A stretch of 43,202 nucleotides of DNA from an uncultured Bacteroidota bacterium (GCA_903821465.1 CAIJLK010000093.1:1-43202); one strand, 5' to 3'; positions 33,484 to 42,179 are shown, counted from the first letter of the stretch. Numbers and translations: made by a program. The notes: generated by a model from the letters alone, not told the origin.

Positions 33484-33756
33484 TCAATTGGAAGTAAATC
33501 TATTTAAATATTTTTCTAGTTTTTGAATAATAGTTTGCAGAACATGACTATTATGCATTTCACCCTCAATTAATTTCCAATCAACTCTTTTCAATTTTAG
33601 TCCCTTTGACTTTAAAAGCGGACGGTTATTTTGTAAAACAATGCTCCTGTTTCTTCCTGTCACTTTGATCCGTTCAACCTGATTAGATTGATAAATCATA
33701 TCAGCTTTTAATTGTATGTTTCGCTGATCAAATCTTATGATAAATCGCCATTCCAT
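33484..33756 (-). CDS. Small conserved-type protein of unknown function heading the fucose operon
   Basis: A 90-residue, strongly basic cytoplasmic protein with no signal peptide or membrane segment. The sequence alternates beta-like strands (WRFIIRFDQRNIQLKADM, RIKVTGRNRSIVLQNNRP) and ends in an amphipathic helix (VLQTIIQKLEKYL). No family is recognised with confidence. Its stop is 6 bp before the fucP start on the same strand, so it is probably cotranscribed as the first gene. It may be a small regulatory or accessory protein, or simply an unrelated gene sharing the promoter. Confidence 0.65.
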   Translation of the reverse strand: MEWRFIIRFDQRNIQLKADMIYQSNQVERIKVTGRNRSIVLQNNRPLLKSKGLKLKRVDWKLIEGEMHNSHVLQTIIQKLEKYLNRFTSN

Positions 33757-33802
33757 TATTCTAAATTACTAAATTATTTAGCATTTAGGCATTAAAATCA
33801 GC

Positions 33803-33810
33803 TATATTTG
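33803..33810 (+). promoter_or_regulatory. Candidate -7 promoter box upstream of rlmH
   Basis: TATATTTG is an exact TAnnTTTG match 125 bp before the rlmH start; a second exact match, TATTTTTG, lies at 33840-33847. A small inverted repeat AGCGC-AAA-GCGCT (33816-33828) sits between them. No clear TTTG -33 partner is visible for either. Confidence 0.35.
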
Positions 33811-33934
33811 AAGAAAGCGCAAAGCGCTGGTAGGAATCCTATTTTTGCAATTCAAAATGCGCCATATTAAATTTCAATGCCAACTGAAATGATGAATAGC
33901 GAATTACATGTAACCAAAATCAAACTTTAAGAAC

Positions 33935-34408
33935 ATGAAAATTGTATTCATTTCAGTAGGAAGGTCAAATGAAAATTATGTGGAAGAGGGAATTAAAGAT
34001 TTCACTGGAAGGATCAATAAATATTTTCCCGTTAGTTGGCAAATTATTTCTGCACCAAAAAATGCCGCTAGTCTATCTGAACCTGCGCTCAAGAAAGCTG
34101 AAGCATTACTCATTTTACAGCAGATAGCTCAGGAAGATTACTTGATTCTTTTAGATGAAAGGGGCCAAACGTTCAATTCCCCTGGCATCGCCCAACTGAT
34201 TCAACAAAGGGCCAATGAAAGCTCAAAGAGATTGGTATTCTTAATTGGGGGAGCATTTGGAGTAGAAGAATCGGTTTTTAAAAGAGCCAATACTACCTGG
34301 AGTTTATCAAAACTTGTTTTCCCGCATATGCTGGTGCGACTCATCCTTGCTGAACAGATTTATCGGGCCTGCAGCATTCTTAGAAACGAAAAATATCACC
34401 ATATCTAA
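33935..34408 (+). CDS. rlmH: 23S rRNA (pseudouridine-1915-N3)-methyltransferase
   Basis: A SPOUT-class methyltransferase of 157 residues that methylates pseudouridine 1915 in helix 69 of 23S rRNA in assembled ribosomes, using S-adenosylmethionine. The sequence shows the family from end to end: MKIVFISVGRS, YLILLDERGQTFNSP, LVFLIGGAFGVEESVFKRA (the knot's SAM site), WSLSKLVFPHMLVRLILAEQIYRA and the C-terminal RNEKYHH. Length is exactly typical. It stands alone on the plus strand, divergent from the fucose operon. Confidence 0.97.
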   Translation: MKIVFISVGRSNENYVEEGIKDFTGRINKYFPVSWQIISAPKNAASLSEPALKKAEALLILQQIAQEDYLILLDERGQTFNSPGIAQLIQQRANESSKRLVFLIGGAFGVEESVFKRANTTWSLSKLVFPHMLVRLILAEQIYRACSILRNEKYHHI

Positions 34409-34483
34409 ATTGTCAGGAAAAATCTAACATAATATTCATCTATAAGCTGTGATTTCCTAATCAGATTATATTAAATTGCCTGC

Positions 34484-35125
34484 ATGATTACCATAACCAT
34501 TGCGATTCTTGCGATTACTTGTATTGTTTCTTTCATTGCATTTTCAAACGAGAAGATGACGGAAGATTTAATATTCTATCCCCCAGCTATTACCAATCGT
34601 AACGAGTGGTATCGTTTTATTACCTGCGGATTTATCCATGCAGATATAATGCACCTCGCATTTAATATGTATTCCTTTTATCTATTTGGAAGGATGGTTG
34701 AAGATGCATTTATACAATTATTTGGCATAAAAGGAAGGGTGATTTACATTCTATTATATGTAATTGCATTAGTGGTTTGTTTGCTTCCTACTTATCTGCA
34801 AAACAAAGACAATTACCATTACAGAAGTCTAGGCGCGTCAGGAGCTGTATCTGCTGTAATTTTTGTAGGTATATTTTTATTCCCTACCATGAAAATGGGA
34901 CTATTCTTAATTCCAGTAATGATCCCAGGATTTGTATTCGGTCCAATTTTCTTGCTCCTCTCAGCCTACTTAGCAAAAAAAGGACATGGCAATATTAATC
35001 ACTCTGCACATATATGGGGAGCCATCTTCGGAATTGTTTTTCTAATTGTATGCAGTCATTTTTTAAGTGACTATCGTCCAGTAGAAATGTTTGTAAGTCA
35101 GGTTCGTGATTATCTTAGAGTTTAG
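34484..35125 (+). CDS. Rhomboid family intramembrane serine protease
   Basis: A 213-residue inner-membrane protease with about six membrane helices. The catalytic dyad is visible as S119 in GASGAVSA (117-124) and H176 in NHSAHIWGAIFG. HADIMHLAFNMYSFYLFGR (52-70) matches the conserved L1/TM2 H-x-x-x-N pattern of rhomboids. It cleaves membrane-anchored substrates; none can be predicted. Transcribed with rlmH after a 75-bp gap, or separately. Its last 11 bp overlap the end of the convergent tilS gene. Confidence 0.93.
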   Translation: MITITIAILAITCIVSFIAFSNEKMTEDLIFYPPAITNRNEWYRFITCGFIHADIMHLAFNMYSFYLFGRMVEDAFIQLFGIKGRVIYILLYVIALVVCLLPTYLQNKDNYHYRSLGASGAVSAVIFVGIFLFPTMKMGLFLIPVMIPGFVFGPIFLLLSAYLAKKGHGNINHSAHIWGAIFGIVFLIVCSHFLSDYRPVEMFVSQVRDYLRV

Positions 35126-36506
35126 AGGATACAAACTGGATATGCAATGACTGTTTGGTATCTGATAAAAGTTTAAATCGATCATCGATTCTATATCCGA
35201 TCACCCAAACAATTTTTTTATTGCTTTCGATGATCCAACAATCTTCCTTTTGGGTTTTAGATAATTTCTGATCAATCAAAAATCGACTGATTTTTTTCTT
35301 TTTCTGCATGCCTAATGGATAAAAATAATCTCCAGCACTAGGCTTTCTTAGCAATAATGGGAACTGTATTTTCTTAAGATCCAAAAATGCCTCTGTACTA
35401 TTTTGATTGATTTGATCGGGATATTTGTTGATCAAACTCAATCCCAGTGAGCCTTTTGAAAATTCAAAATGTGCTACCCCAGCTTCAATAATATAGTGTA
35501 GACTGTCTTTAATTTCTTTAGGGGCAATGATCAACCATTTTCTATTTCTAATGATCCGATGCGTTTCAGACGAAATAAATGCTCCATTATCACTATCCAT
35601 TATTTTTATAATTTCAGCAACCTGCCCAGCACCAAAACCATAAGTTTTAGCAATCTCCCAGACAATCGTTGTCAAAGTTTTTTGCTGCTTTAGTTTTAAA
35701 ATGGGGATATGAATTTCTTTACCACTTTTAACCACTAATTTTTCTATCTGATTTGCAATTGCGTCCTGATAAATGGTTGCCACTTCACGCATCTTCTCGA
35801 TATTCTCTAAAATATTTTCTTCTGTTTCAGGAAAAATATTTTGAATTTGAGGGATGAGTTGGTTTCTGAAAAAATTCCTTGTGTATTTATCTGAGTTATT
35901 CGAAATATCTTCCACAAATGTCAACTGATTTTCAGTTGCATAACTGATCAATTCTTTTTTCCTAAAAGGCAATAGCGGACGAATTAATAAACGCTCTCTT
36001 TGATAGGGCAAGATTCCACGCAAACCCAAGATCCCTGTGCCACGAAAAAAGTTCATTAATACAGTTTCAATATTATCATCTGCATGATGTGCGGTAACTA
36101 ACAAAACTTGCTTTCCAAAAAAAGTATCGCCCTGTTTTGAACTATTGCACCTGATCTGTTGCTCATCCATTAAATCTTGAAACCAGTTGTATCTTAATTT
36201 CCTTGCTGCTTCTTGAATAGCAATTTTATTTTCTACAGCGAATGACTCGGTATCGAATTCTTTGATGAAGATATCGGTAGCTCCTTTGAGTGAAGACACA
36301 AATAATGCATCGCGCTCACTATCTTTTCCTCGTAATTTAAAGTTGCAATGTGCGATACTGAAACTAAATCCAGATTTGGCAACAAGATCAGTCAGAACAA
36401 CGCTATCTACTCCCCCACTAACTGCCAACAATAGATGGCAATTACCCGTATTGAGATCAGCAAATTGATGTTGCCAATGCTTTATAAAATGGGTAGGTAG
36501 ATTCAT
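35115..36506 (-). CDS. tilS: tRNA(Ile)-lysidine synthase
   Basis: Modifies C34 of the CAU-anticodon isoleucine tRNA to lysidine with ATP and lysine, making it read AUA. The PP-loop is LAVSGGVDSV near 28-37. HADDNIETVLMNFFRGTG is the second signature, and the C-terminal substrate-binding domain (KPSAGDYFYPLGMQKKKKIS, then WVIGYRIDDRF) is complete at 463 residues. An insertion around CNSSKQGDTFFGKQ separates two strands of the core. It lies 9 bp behind glnS on the same strand, giving a two-gene translation operon. Confidence 0.95.
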   Translation of the reverse strand: MNLPTHFIKHWQHQFADLNTGNCHLLLAVSGGVDSVVLTDLVAKSGFSFSIAHCNFKLRGKDSERDALFVSSLKGATDIFIKEFDTESFAVENKIAIQEAARKLRYNWFQDLMDEQQIRCNSSKQGDTFFGKQVLLVTAHHADDNIETVLMNFFRGTGILGLRGILPYQRERLLIRPLLPFRKKELISYATENQLTFVEDISNNSDKYTRNFFRNQLIPQIQNIFPETEENILENIEKMREVATIYQDAIANQIEKLVVKSGKEIHIPILKLKQQKTLTTIVWEIAKTYGFGAGQVAEIIKIMDSDNGAFISSETHRIIRNRKWLIIAPKEIKDSLHYIIEAGVAHFEFSKGSLGLSLINKYPDQINQNSTEAFLDLKKIQFPLLLRKPSAGDYFYPLGMQKKKKISRFLIDQKLSKTQKEDCWIIESNKKIVWVIGYRIDDRFKLLSDTKQSLHIQFVSSKL

Positions 36507-36515
36507 GGCTAACTT

Positions 36516-38177
36516 TTATGCTTTCTTTACTTCCTTAGCCCATCCGTCTTTCAAACTTACTGTTCTATTGAAAACCAATTGATCATTAGTACTATCTCTG
36601 TCAATAACAAAATATCCCTTTCTAATAAATTGGAATCCAATCGAAGGGTCATCAGTTTTCAACGCAGGTTCTGCAAATGCATTGGCAATGATTTGAAGTG
36701 AATCGGGATTGATATAATCTTTGAAATCTCCTTCGGCATTTGCCACATCTTCCACTTTAAATAAGCGATCATATAATCTGATCTCGGCCTTAATTGCCGT
36801 AGCAACACTTACCCAGTGTAAGGTTCCCTTCACACTAATTCCTGAAGTATCAGATCCACTTTTACTTTCAGGAATATAACTGCAATGAAGCTCCTTAATA
36901 TTACCGTCCCCATCTTTAATAACCTCATCGCACTTAATGATATAGGCACTTTTTAAACGAACCATTTGTCCCGGAGACAACCTGAAATATTTTTTAGGAG
37001 CCAGTTCCATGAAGTCGTCTTTCTCGATAAACAATTCTTTGCTAAATGGAATACTTCTTGTTCCAGTAGATAGATCTTCCGGATTGTTTTCACTTTCTAA
37101 ATACTCTGTTGTATCTGGATAATTAGTGATCACAATTTTCAGTGGATCAAAAACAACCATTCTTCTATAAGCAGTTTTATTTAATTGCTCACGCACGCAG
37201 AATTCAAGCAATCCAATATCAATTAGATTTTCTCTTTTTGCTACCCCAATCTTATCGCAGAAATCGCGAATACTCTGGGCAGGATAGCCTCTTCTTCGCA
37301 TCGCTGAAATAGTACTCATCCTTGGATCGTCCCATCCATTCACATGGTTTTCAGTTACCAATTGGAGCAGTTTACGCTTACTCATCACAGTATATGTCAT
37401 GTTTAAGCGAGCAAATTCATATTGCTTGGATGGGAATATTTCCAATTTTTCAATACACCAATCGTATAATGGACGATGCGGAATAAATTCTAACGTACAA
37501 ATAGAATGGGTAATATTTTCAATCGAATCACTTTGACCATGCGCAAAATCATACATTGGATAAATACACCAATCATCGCCAGTTCTATGATGATGTGCGT
37601 GTTTAATGCGATAAATGATCGGGTCACGCATATGCATATTTGAACTAGCCATATCGATCTTAGCACGAACTACTTTTTCGCCATCCTTGTATTTACCAGC
37701 ACGCATATCTGAAAATAGCTGAAGGTTTTCAGCTGTTGTTCTGCTTCTAAAGGCATTTTCAATCCCCGGTTGGGTAGGTGTTCCTTTTTCCAATGCGATG
37801 GTTTCACTAGCACTATCATCAACATATGCCAATCCCTTTTCAATTAACTGAACTGCAAATTGATACAGTTGTTCAAAATAATTAGAGGCATACAATTCTT
37901 CAGCCCATTCAAAACCCAGCCACTTTACATCTTCTTTGATACTATCCACATATTCAGTTTCTTCAGTACTTGGGTTGGTATCATCGAAACGAAGATTGGT
38001 TTTTCCGCCATATTTTTGGGAAAGACCAAAATTCAAGCAAATACTTTTAGCATGTCCAATATGGAGATACCCGTTGGGTTCTGGGGGAAATCTAGTTAAA
38101 ATAGACTGGTATTTACCGCTATTCAAATCTGCTTCTACAATTTCTTCAATAAAATTCAGGCTCTTGTCTTCGCTCAT
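36516..38177 (-). CDS. glnS: Glutaminyl-tRNA synthetase
   Basis: A class I aminoacyl-tRNA synthetase of 553 residues charging tRNA-Gln directly. It has FPPEPNGYLHIGHAKS with HIGH at 39-42, the KMSKS-equivalent VMSKRK at 264-269, and the GlnRS-specific LRFDDTNP, YDFAHGQSDSIE and DDPRMSTISAMRRRGYPA stretches. The C-terminal two beta-barrel anticodon-binding domains are complete (ending FNRTVSLKDGWAKEV). Length matches E. coli GlnRS (~554). Its presence shows direct glutaminylation. The start is ATG at 38177, 128 bp below the stop of the small secreted protein gene with a terminator between. Confidence 0.97.
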   Translation of the reverse strand: MSEDKSLNFIEEIVEADLNSGKYQSILTRFPPEPNGYLHIGHAKSICLNFGLSQKYGGKTNLRFDDTNPSTEETEYVDSIKEDVKWLGFEWAEELYASNYFEQLYQFAVQLIEKGLAYVDDSASETIALEKGTPTQPGIENAFRSRTTAENLQLFSDMRAGKYKDGEKVVRAKIDMASSNMHMRDPIIYRIKHAHHHRTGDDWCIYPMYDFAHGQSDSIENITHSICTLEFIPHRPLYDWCIEKLEIFPSKQYEFARLNMTYTVMSKRKLLQLVTENHVNGWDDPRMSTISAMRRRGYPAQSIRDFCDKIGVAKRENLIDIGLLEFCVREQLNKTAYRRMVVFDPLKIVITNYPDTTEYLESENNPEDLSTGTRSIPFSKELFIEKDDFMELAPKKYFRLSPGQMVRLKSAYIIKCDEVIKDGDGNIKELHCSYIPESKSGSDTSGISVKGTLHWVSVATAIKAEIRLYDRLFKVEDVANAEGDFKDYINPDSLQIIANAFAEPALKTDDPSIGFQFIRKGYFVIDRDSTNDQLVFNRTVSLKDGWAKEVKKA

Positions 38178-38250
38178 TACAATACATTTCTAGACAGCAA
38201 ATGTACGAAATTGAGGCATCCCAAAAAAGCAGGTCATAGCTATTACAAAC

Positions 38251-38287
38251 AAAAGCCGAATCACTTAAAATAAGTGACTCGGCTTTT
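38251..38287 (-). terminator. Rho-independent-type terminator of the small secreted protein gene
   Basis: A 17-bp hairpin, AAAAGCCGAATCACTTA (38251-38267) against TAAGTGACTCGGCTTTT (38271-38287), with one mismatch and a 3-nt loop. On the minus strand it begins 18 bp after the stop at 38306 and ends in a T-run, so it separates that gene from glnS. The A/T flanks let it work in both directions. Confidence 0.85.
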
Positions 38288-38305
38288 GAATTATTAATTA
38301 AATGT

Positions 38306-38827
38306 TTATTTACTTATAGCTACTGAATCAAAGAATGCTGTTGCATCTTCTTTTTTTGCAGCTGCATCAGCTGAATAATACAGCACTTGATGCAAGATGG
38401 CTCCGCTAAAAAATAAATATCCGAAAGCTTTTTTGCCTTTTAATTGAGGAGCAGTAGCTTCTTTTCCATCAATTTCTAAATAAAGCGAACTCTTTCCTTT
38501 AAACTGCACTACTTCGTCTTTAGTTAGATTTGCCCCAGCCATCTGGCCCATCATTCCGCCTTTAATTTGATCCCATAAACCATCACCTGCTGCTGCGATC
38601 ACTTCTTCGGTTAAGCCCATTGGACTTAAATCGAAAGCCATTGCCATAAAGGCTATAGAGCTATCTTTTTTGTATGAAAACACTTTAGGTCCGTTTGGCA
38701 AATCTGTTGCTTCGGGTTTACCTGGGAATACAATTTTAACCTTCTCTGAAAGCTGTTGTTCAGTTGCTTGGGCAAAAGATGCTACTGTGATACAGATAGC
38801 GACAAAAAATGATAGGATTTTTTTCAT
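38306..38827 (-). CDS. Small secreted protein of unknown function
   Basis: 173 residues with signal peptide MKKILSFFVAICITVASFAQ. The mature part begins EQQLSEKVKIVFPGKPEAT, then SYKKDSSIAFMAMAFDLS, a helical G-rich stretch (DQIKGGMMGQMAG) and YLEIDGKEATAPQLKG..FGYLFFSGAILHQVLYYS. The pattern 'V-x-I-x-F-P-G-K-P' followed by a paired beta-sheet recalls small PsbP/Mog1-like secreted proteins, but no family is assigned. It is monocistronic: hutH ends upstream on the same strand 62 bp away and a strong terminator follows. Confidence 0.75.
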   Translation of the reverse strand: MKKILSFFVAICITVASFAQATEQQLSEKVKIVFPGKPEATDLPNGPKVFSYKKDSSIAFMAMAFDLSPMGLTEEVIAAAGDGLWDQIKGGMMGQMAGANLTKDEVVQFKGKSSLYLEIDGKEATAPQLKGKKAFGYLFFSGAILHQVLYYSADAAAKKEDATAFFDSVAISK

Positions 38828-38889
38828 ATAGATTTTTTACGAGGAAAAATTAGTACTTATTCTGTTGATTCTATTAAAATATGATAAAA

Positions 38890-40392
38890 TTATTTACTAA
38901 ATATTTGATAGCCGGTCATAAAGGCAATTGAGCGTTTCATATCATCATGTAAGAGTCGATCCACTTCATTAAAACTTACAATTTCACGTAACCCCTTCAT
39001 CAATGCTTCCACTTGAGTGGAACTTTTCATTGGTCTTCTAAAATCAAGTGCTTGCGCTGCACTCATTAATTCAATACCCAATATTTTTTCAACATTATTA
39101 ATTACCCGCAAACATTTTGTTGCCCCATTCGCCCCCATACTTACATGGTCTTCCTGGTTATTGGAAGAAGAAATACTATCAACCGAAGATGGGGTACTCA
39201 ATTGTTTATTTTCACTCACAATACCTGCAGCCGTATACTGAGGGATCATAAATCCAGAATTTAATCCGGGGTTCTTGACCAAGAATAGTGGCAATCCTCT
39301 TTGTCCGCTTATTAATTGATAAGTTCTACGTTCTGAAATATTTCCTAATTCACTCATGGCGATCGAAAGATAATCTAAGACTAATGCCAAAGGTTGTCCA
39401 TGAAAATTGCCCCCACTTACAATCAAATCGTCTTCTGGAAATATATTTGGATTATCTGTTACGGAATTTGTTTCGCGCATAAAAACTGACTGTACATGTT
39501 CAAATGCATCTTTGGTTGCACCATGTACCTGCGGGATACATCTAAAAGAATATGGATCTTGTACTTGTTTTTTTGACAATCCAGATATTTCACTATCCTT
39601 TAAATAATGCCTTAAAGCGCTAGCAGTTGCTACCTGCCCCTTATGTGCACGAATAGCATGGATATGCGGATCTAATGGCTCCTGGATACAATCGAATGCA
39701 TCGAATGACATAGCGCTGATTAAATCGGCCATTGCAATTATATGTTCTGCTTTCTTTAAACAGTATAACCCATAGGCCGTCATAAACTGTGTGCCATTGA
39801 TCAATGCCAATCCCTCTTTGCTTTGAAGCTGAATAGGCTTCCAACTAAATTTTTCTAAAATATCTTTACTCTGACATTTTTTGCCTTCAAAATATACTTC
39901 TCCCAGTCCGAGTAAAGGCAAACTTAAATGACTCAATGGTGCTAAATCGCCCGACGCACCTAATGAGCCCTGTGTATATATAACAGGCGTTATATCATTA
40001 TTGAACATATCAATCAAGCGGTTTACAGTTGCTATCTGCACCCCACTATTCCCGTAACTCAATGATTTTACTTTAAGCATTAGCATCAATTTCACGATTT
40101 CGTTGGGCACTTCTTCTCCTAATCCACAAGCATGCGAAACCAATAAATTGTATTGCAACTGCTCTATCGAGTCTGCATCGATCTGAACATTTTGAAGAAA
40201 TCCAAAGCCGGTATTAATACCATAATACAAACTATTTGAATCCTTCATTTTTGAATCTAGATACGTCCTGCAGGTAGTAATTTTTTCATTTGCATCAACA
40301 GTGATGGAAATTTGCTGCTTAAAATCAAGCAGGTCTTTGATCTGGTCAAAATGCAACCAGTTCTGATCTAAAGGCAAGTAATTATGGCTCAT
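38890..40392 (-). CDS. hutH: Aromatic amino acid ammonia-lyase, probably histidine ammonia-lyase
   Basis: 500 residues of the MIO-dependent ammonia-lyase family, deaminating histidine to urocanate. The cofactor tripeptide A146-S147-G148 lies in TQGSLGASGDLAPLSH, and YYGINTGFGFL (56-66) holds the catalytic Tyr and Asn region. At the specificity site the residues are S86-H87 (NLLVSHACG), as in histidine ammonia-lyases; tyrosine lyases have His-Leu. DNPNIF and NNQEDHVSMG are also intact. No hutU, hutI or other hut genes are adjacent, so the gene stands alone; a role in aryl-polyene or flexirubin precursor supply (tyrosine lyase) is the alternative. An imperfect hairpin (40406-40436) lies just upstream. 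Confidence 0.88.
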   Translation of the reverse strand: MSHNYLPLDQNWLHFDQIKDLLDFKQQISITVDANEKITTCRTYLDSKMKDSNSLYYGINTGFGFLQNVQIDADSIEQLQYNLLVSHACGLGEEVPNEIVKLMLMLKVKSLSYGNSGVQIATVNRLIDMFNNDITPVIYTQGSLGASGDLAPLSHLSLPLLGLGEVYFEGKKCQSKDILEKFSWKPIQLQSKEGLALINGTQFMTAYGLYCLKKAEHIIAMADLISAMSFDAFDCIQEPLDPHIHAIRAHKGQVATASALRHYLKDSEISGLSKKQVQDPYSFRCIPQVHGATKDAFEHVQSVFMRETNSVTDNPNIFPEDDLIVSGGNFHGQPLALVLDYLSIAMSELGNISERRTYQLISGQRGLPLFLVKNPGLNSGFMIPQYTAAGIVSENKQLSTPSSVDSISSSNNQEDHVSMGANGATKCLRVINNVEKILGIELMSAAQALDFRRPMKSSTQVEALMKGLREIVSFNEVDRLLHDDMKRSIAFMTGYQIFSK

Positions 40393-40405
40393 ATAACAAC
40401 ATTAA

Positions 40406-40436
40406 TAGCGTAATTAACTCATATTAGTTATCGCTA
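40406..40436. promoter_or_regulatory. Imperfect inverted repeat upstream of hutH
   Basis: TAGCG (40406-40410) and TAACT (40415-40419) pair with AGTTA (40426-40430) and CGCTA (40432-40436), with an uneven internal loop. It starts 14 bp before the hutH start codon (40392), where it could act as operator or leader hairpin. Confidence 0.3.
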
Positions 40437-40474
40437 GTATGCGAATGTCGATATTTATTAACAGCCTTAAAATT

Positions 40475-41710
40475 TTAATTTTTTTGTTCTTTAGCCATTT
40501 CCAAACGAAATATTTCCCAAAAAAGGCTCACCCTATTTTGCCAGGAGTTATTTGAAACGGAGGTGGTTCTTTCCTGAACTTTTGCCGCTGAATTTTCATT
40601 GATTGCAAGATTTATGGCATTCAAAAAGCCTTCATGGGTACTTTCAACATAGGCTAGTTTATCAAAGGATTCAATATCATCCGAAAAGTTAGTTGTCACA
40701 ACAGGTAGTCCAGCTGACAAGTGTTCATTAATCTTTAATGGATATACACTTTTTGTGGTAGTTGATTTTTTGAACGGGATGATAGTACAATTGAAACACT
40801 GTAAATAGTTAGGAATTTCAGCAATGTTTTTAGGCCCTACAAAAATCACATTTGGAATTTTATCAATACCCAATTTAATATGTTCATCAGTTTGAATTGG
40901 TCCCACTAAAACAACCGTTTTATCAGGGTTTGCTAATGCCACTTTTTTGAGCAAATCAAAATCCATTCTAAACTCAATACTGCCCGTATATCCAATGATG
41001 GGTGTATGAATTGATTCTAAATCTTTTGGCCTTGCCAATCGATTATTTACAACTGTGGCAAAAAATTCAGTATCTGCAGCATTCGGGAGATAATAGACTT
41101 GTTTAGCAATTGCAGATTTTAAATTAACGAGTTCTGTAGAAGTTCCGAGTGCATAATCGTAATTTGTTAAACAGTCTTTTTCCATTTCTAGTCCATGCTT
41201 CTGAAAATAAGGGACTTCAGAAAAATCGTCTAAACAATAATAAATTGATTTGACGGGGCAAATATCTTTTGGAAAACTATTTACAAAAAATGGATCAGAA
41301 AAATTAATAAAGACAAAATCGTTAATCCCATAAGTTTTTATACAAGCCCGAATAGATCTATTAACGATCCATTCATTAATTGCAAGCATGGTCTTATAGA
41401 TAAAACCATTCGGAAGAAAATTGATGGGAAAGGTAACAGGTGGTTTTACAATTGTAAGCTGCTCAGGGAACGCTGGTTGAAATGAAAAAATACCCTTCCC
41501 GAATAAAAGTTCTCTTTTCTTTGTTTTCATCTCAACACTTAATTCCTGGCTATTAAAATCTCGAAAAGAATAAGGATGATCAATAAAAAAAACACGATGC
41601 TTTTTGGCAAATTCTTTTGCTAAAAATAATCCTGTTGACGAGATGACGGAATCTGACCTACACAACGAAATGCAAATGATATCTAACTCAGCGTCCTCTT
41701 TGTTTAACAT
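40475..41710 (-). CDS. Glycosyltransferase, GT4-type fold
   Basis: A 411-residue cytoplasmic GT-B glycosyltransferase with no signal peptide. The C-terminal nucleotide-sugar domain shows IIGYTGSIEFRMDFDLLKKVA, KTVVLVGPIQ, PNVIFVGPKNIAEIPNYLQCFNCTIIPF and YPLKINEHLSAGLPVVTT, the usual group 1 signature with the E of K-x-x-E-x-L. The N-terminal domain has IICISLCRSD and FFIDHPYS. Donor and acceptor cannot be read; lipid-linked surface glycan or exopolysaccharide synthesis is likely. It stands alone between hutH and the small membrane ORF, so there is no cluster to narrow its role. Confidence 0.87.
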   Translation of the reverse strand: MLNKEDAELDIICISLCRSDSVISSTGLFLAKEFAKKHRVFFIDHPYSFRDFNSQELSVEMKTKKRELLFGKGIFSFQPAFPEQLTIVKPPVTFPINFLPNGFIYKTMLAINEWIVNRSIRACIKTYGINDFVFINFSDPFFVNSFPKDICPVKSIYYCLDDFSEVPYFQKHGLEMEKDCLTNYDYALGTSTELVNLKSAIAKQVYYLPNAADTEFFATVVNNRLARPKDLESIHTPIIGYTGSIEFRMDFDLLKKVALANPDKTVVLVGPIQTDEHIKLGIDKIPNVIFVGPKNIAEIPNYLQCFNCTIIPFKKSTTTKSVYPLKINEHLSAGLPVVTTNFSDDIESFDKLAYVESTHEGFLNAINLAINENSAAKVQERTTSVSNNSWQNRVSLFWEIFRLEMAKEQKN

Positions 41711-41861
41711 ATTTATTTCTGATTATAACTATTAATGACCAATTTATAACAATAACTGATTGAAAATTGCTTAATTAGTTAAATATTTTGATTTTTTAAG
41801 AGAAATGTTTTTAATGGATTAATGATAATTTGTAGTATTAATTCGCTTATAAATATCGACC

Positions 41862-41957
41862 ATGATTTATTTCATTGTTATTGCTGCTATATTAATTGTT
41901 TGCCTAACTGTGATTATCTATTTAATTAGTACATCAGAATTAGAAGAACGTCTTTGA
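41862..41957 (+). CDS. Candidate 31-residue single-pass membrane protein
   Basis: An ATG at 41862 opens a 31-codon frame closed by TGA at 41955-41957. The product is one long hydrophobic helix (about residues 1-23, IYFIVIAAILIVCLTVIIYL) followed by an acidic tail STSELEERL. Such a small single-pass protein with a charged tail is typical of small membrane subunits that stabilise larger complexes, for example oxidase or transporter helpers. A strong terminator follows ~55 bp downstream, which fits a short transcription unit. No family is recognised and no ribosome-binding site is visible, as is common in this phylum. Confidence 0.55.
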   Translation: MIYFIVIAAILIVCLTVIIYLISTSELEERL

Positions 41958-42012
41958 TACTAATTACATATCTAACTTATATACTTAGGAGATAAATCAG
42001 ATTTATCCTTTT

Positions 42013-42057
42013 AAAAAGAAAATCCCCAAATCATCTGATTTTGGGGATTTTCTTTTT
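42013..42057. terminator. Bidirectional terminator, perfect 18-bp hairpin
   Basis: AAAAAGAAAATCCCCAAA (42013-42030) pairs perfectly with its reverse complement at 42040-42057; the 9-nt loop can pair further with one bulge. It lies 8 bp from the CCA end of tRNA-Arg (minus strand) and 55 bp after the small membrane ORF (plus strand), so it serves both converging units. Confidence 0.92.
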
Positions 42058-42064
42058 TATATTT

Positions 42065-42141
42065 TGGTGATTCGGATTGGATTCGAACCAATGGCCTACT
42101 GCTTAGAAGGCAGTTGCTCTATCCAGCTGAGCTACCGAACC
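42065..42141 (-). tRNA. tRNA-Arg (anticodon UCU), CCA encoded
   Basis: 77 nt on the minus strand including an encoded CCA. The acceptor stem is GGTTCGG with CCGAATC (one G-U pair) and discriminator A. The D arm holds AGCTCAGCTGGATAGAGC. The anticodon stem ACTGC/GCAGT encloses loop CTTCTAA with anticodon TCT, reading AGA. The T arm carries GGTTCGAATCC. All parts fold normally. AGA is a frequent Arg codon in AT-rich genomes. Confidence 0.97.
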
Positions 42142-42179
42142 ATACCCACCCAAATAGTTGTTTCCTATCTGAAGGGCGG

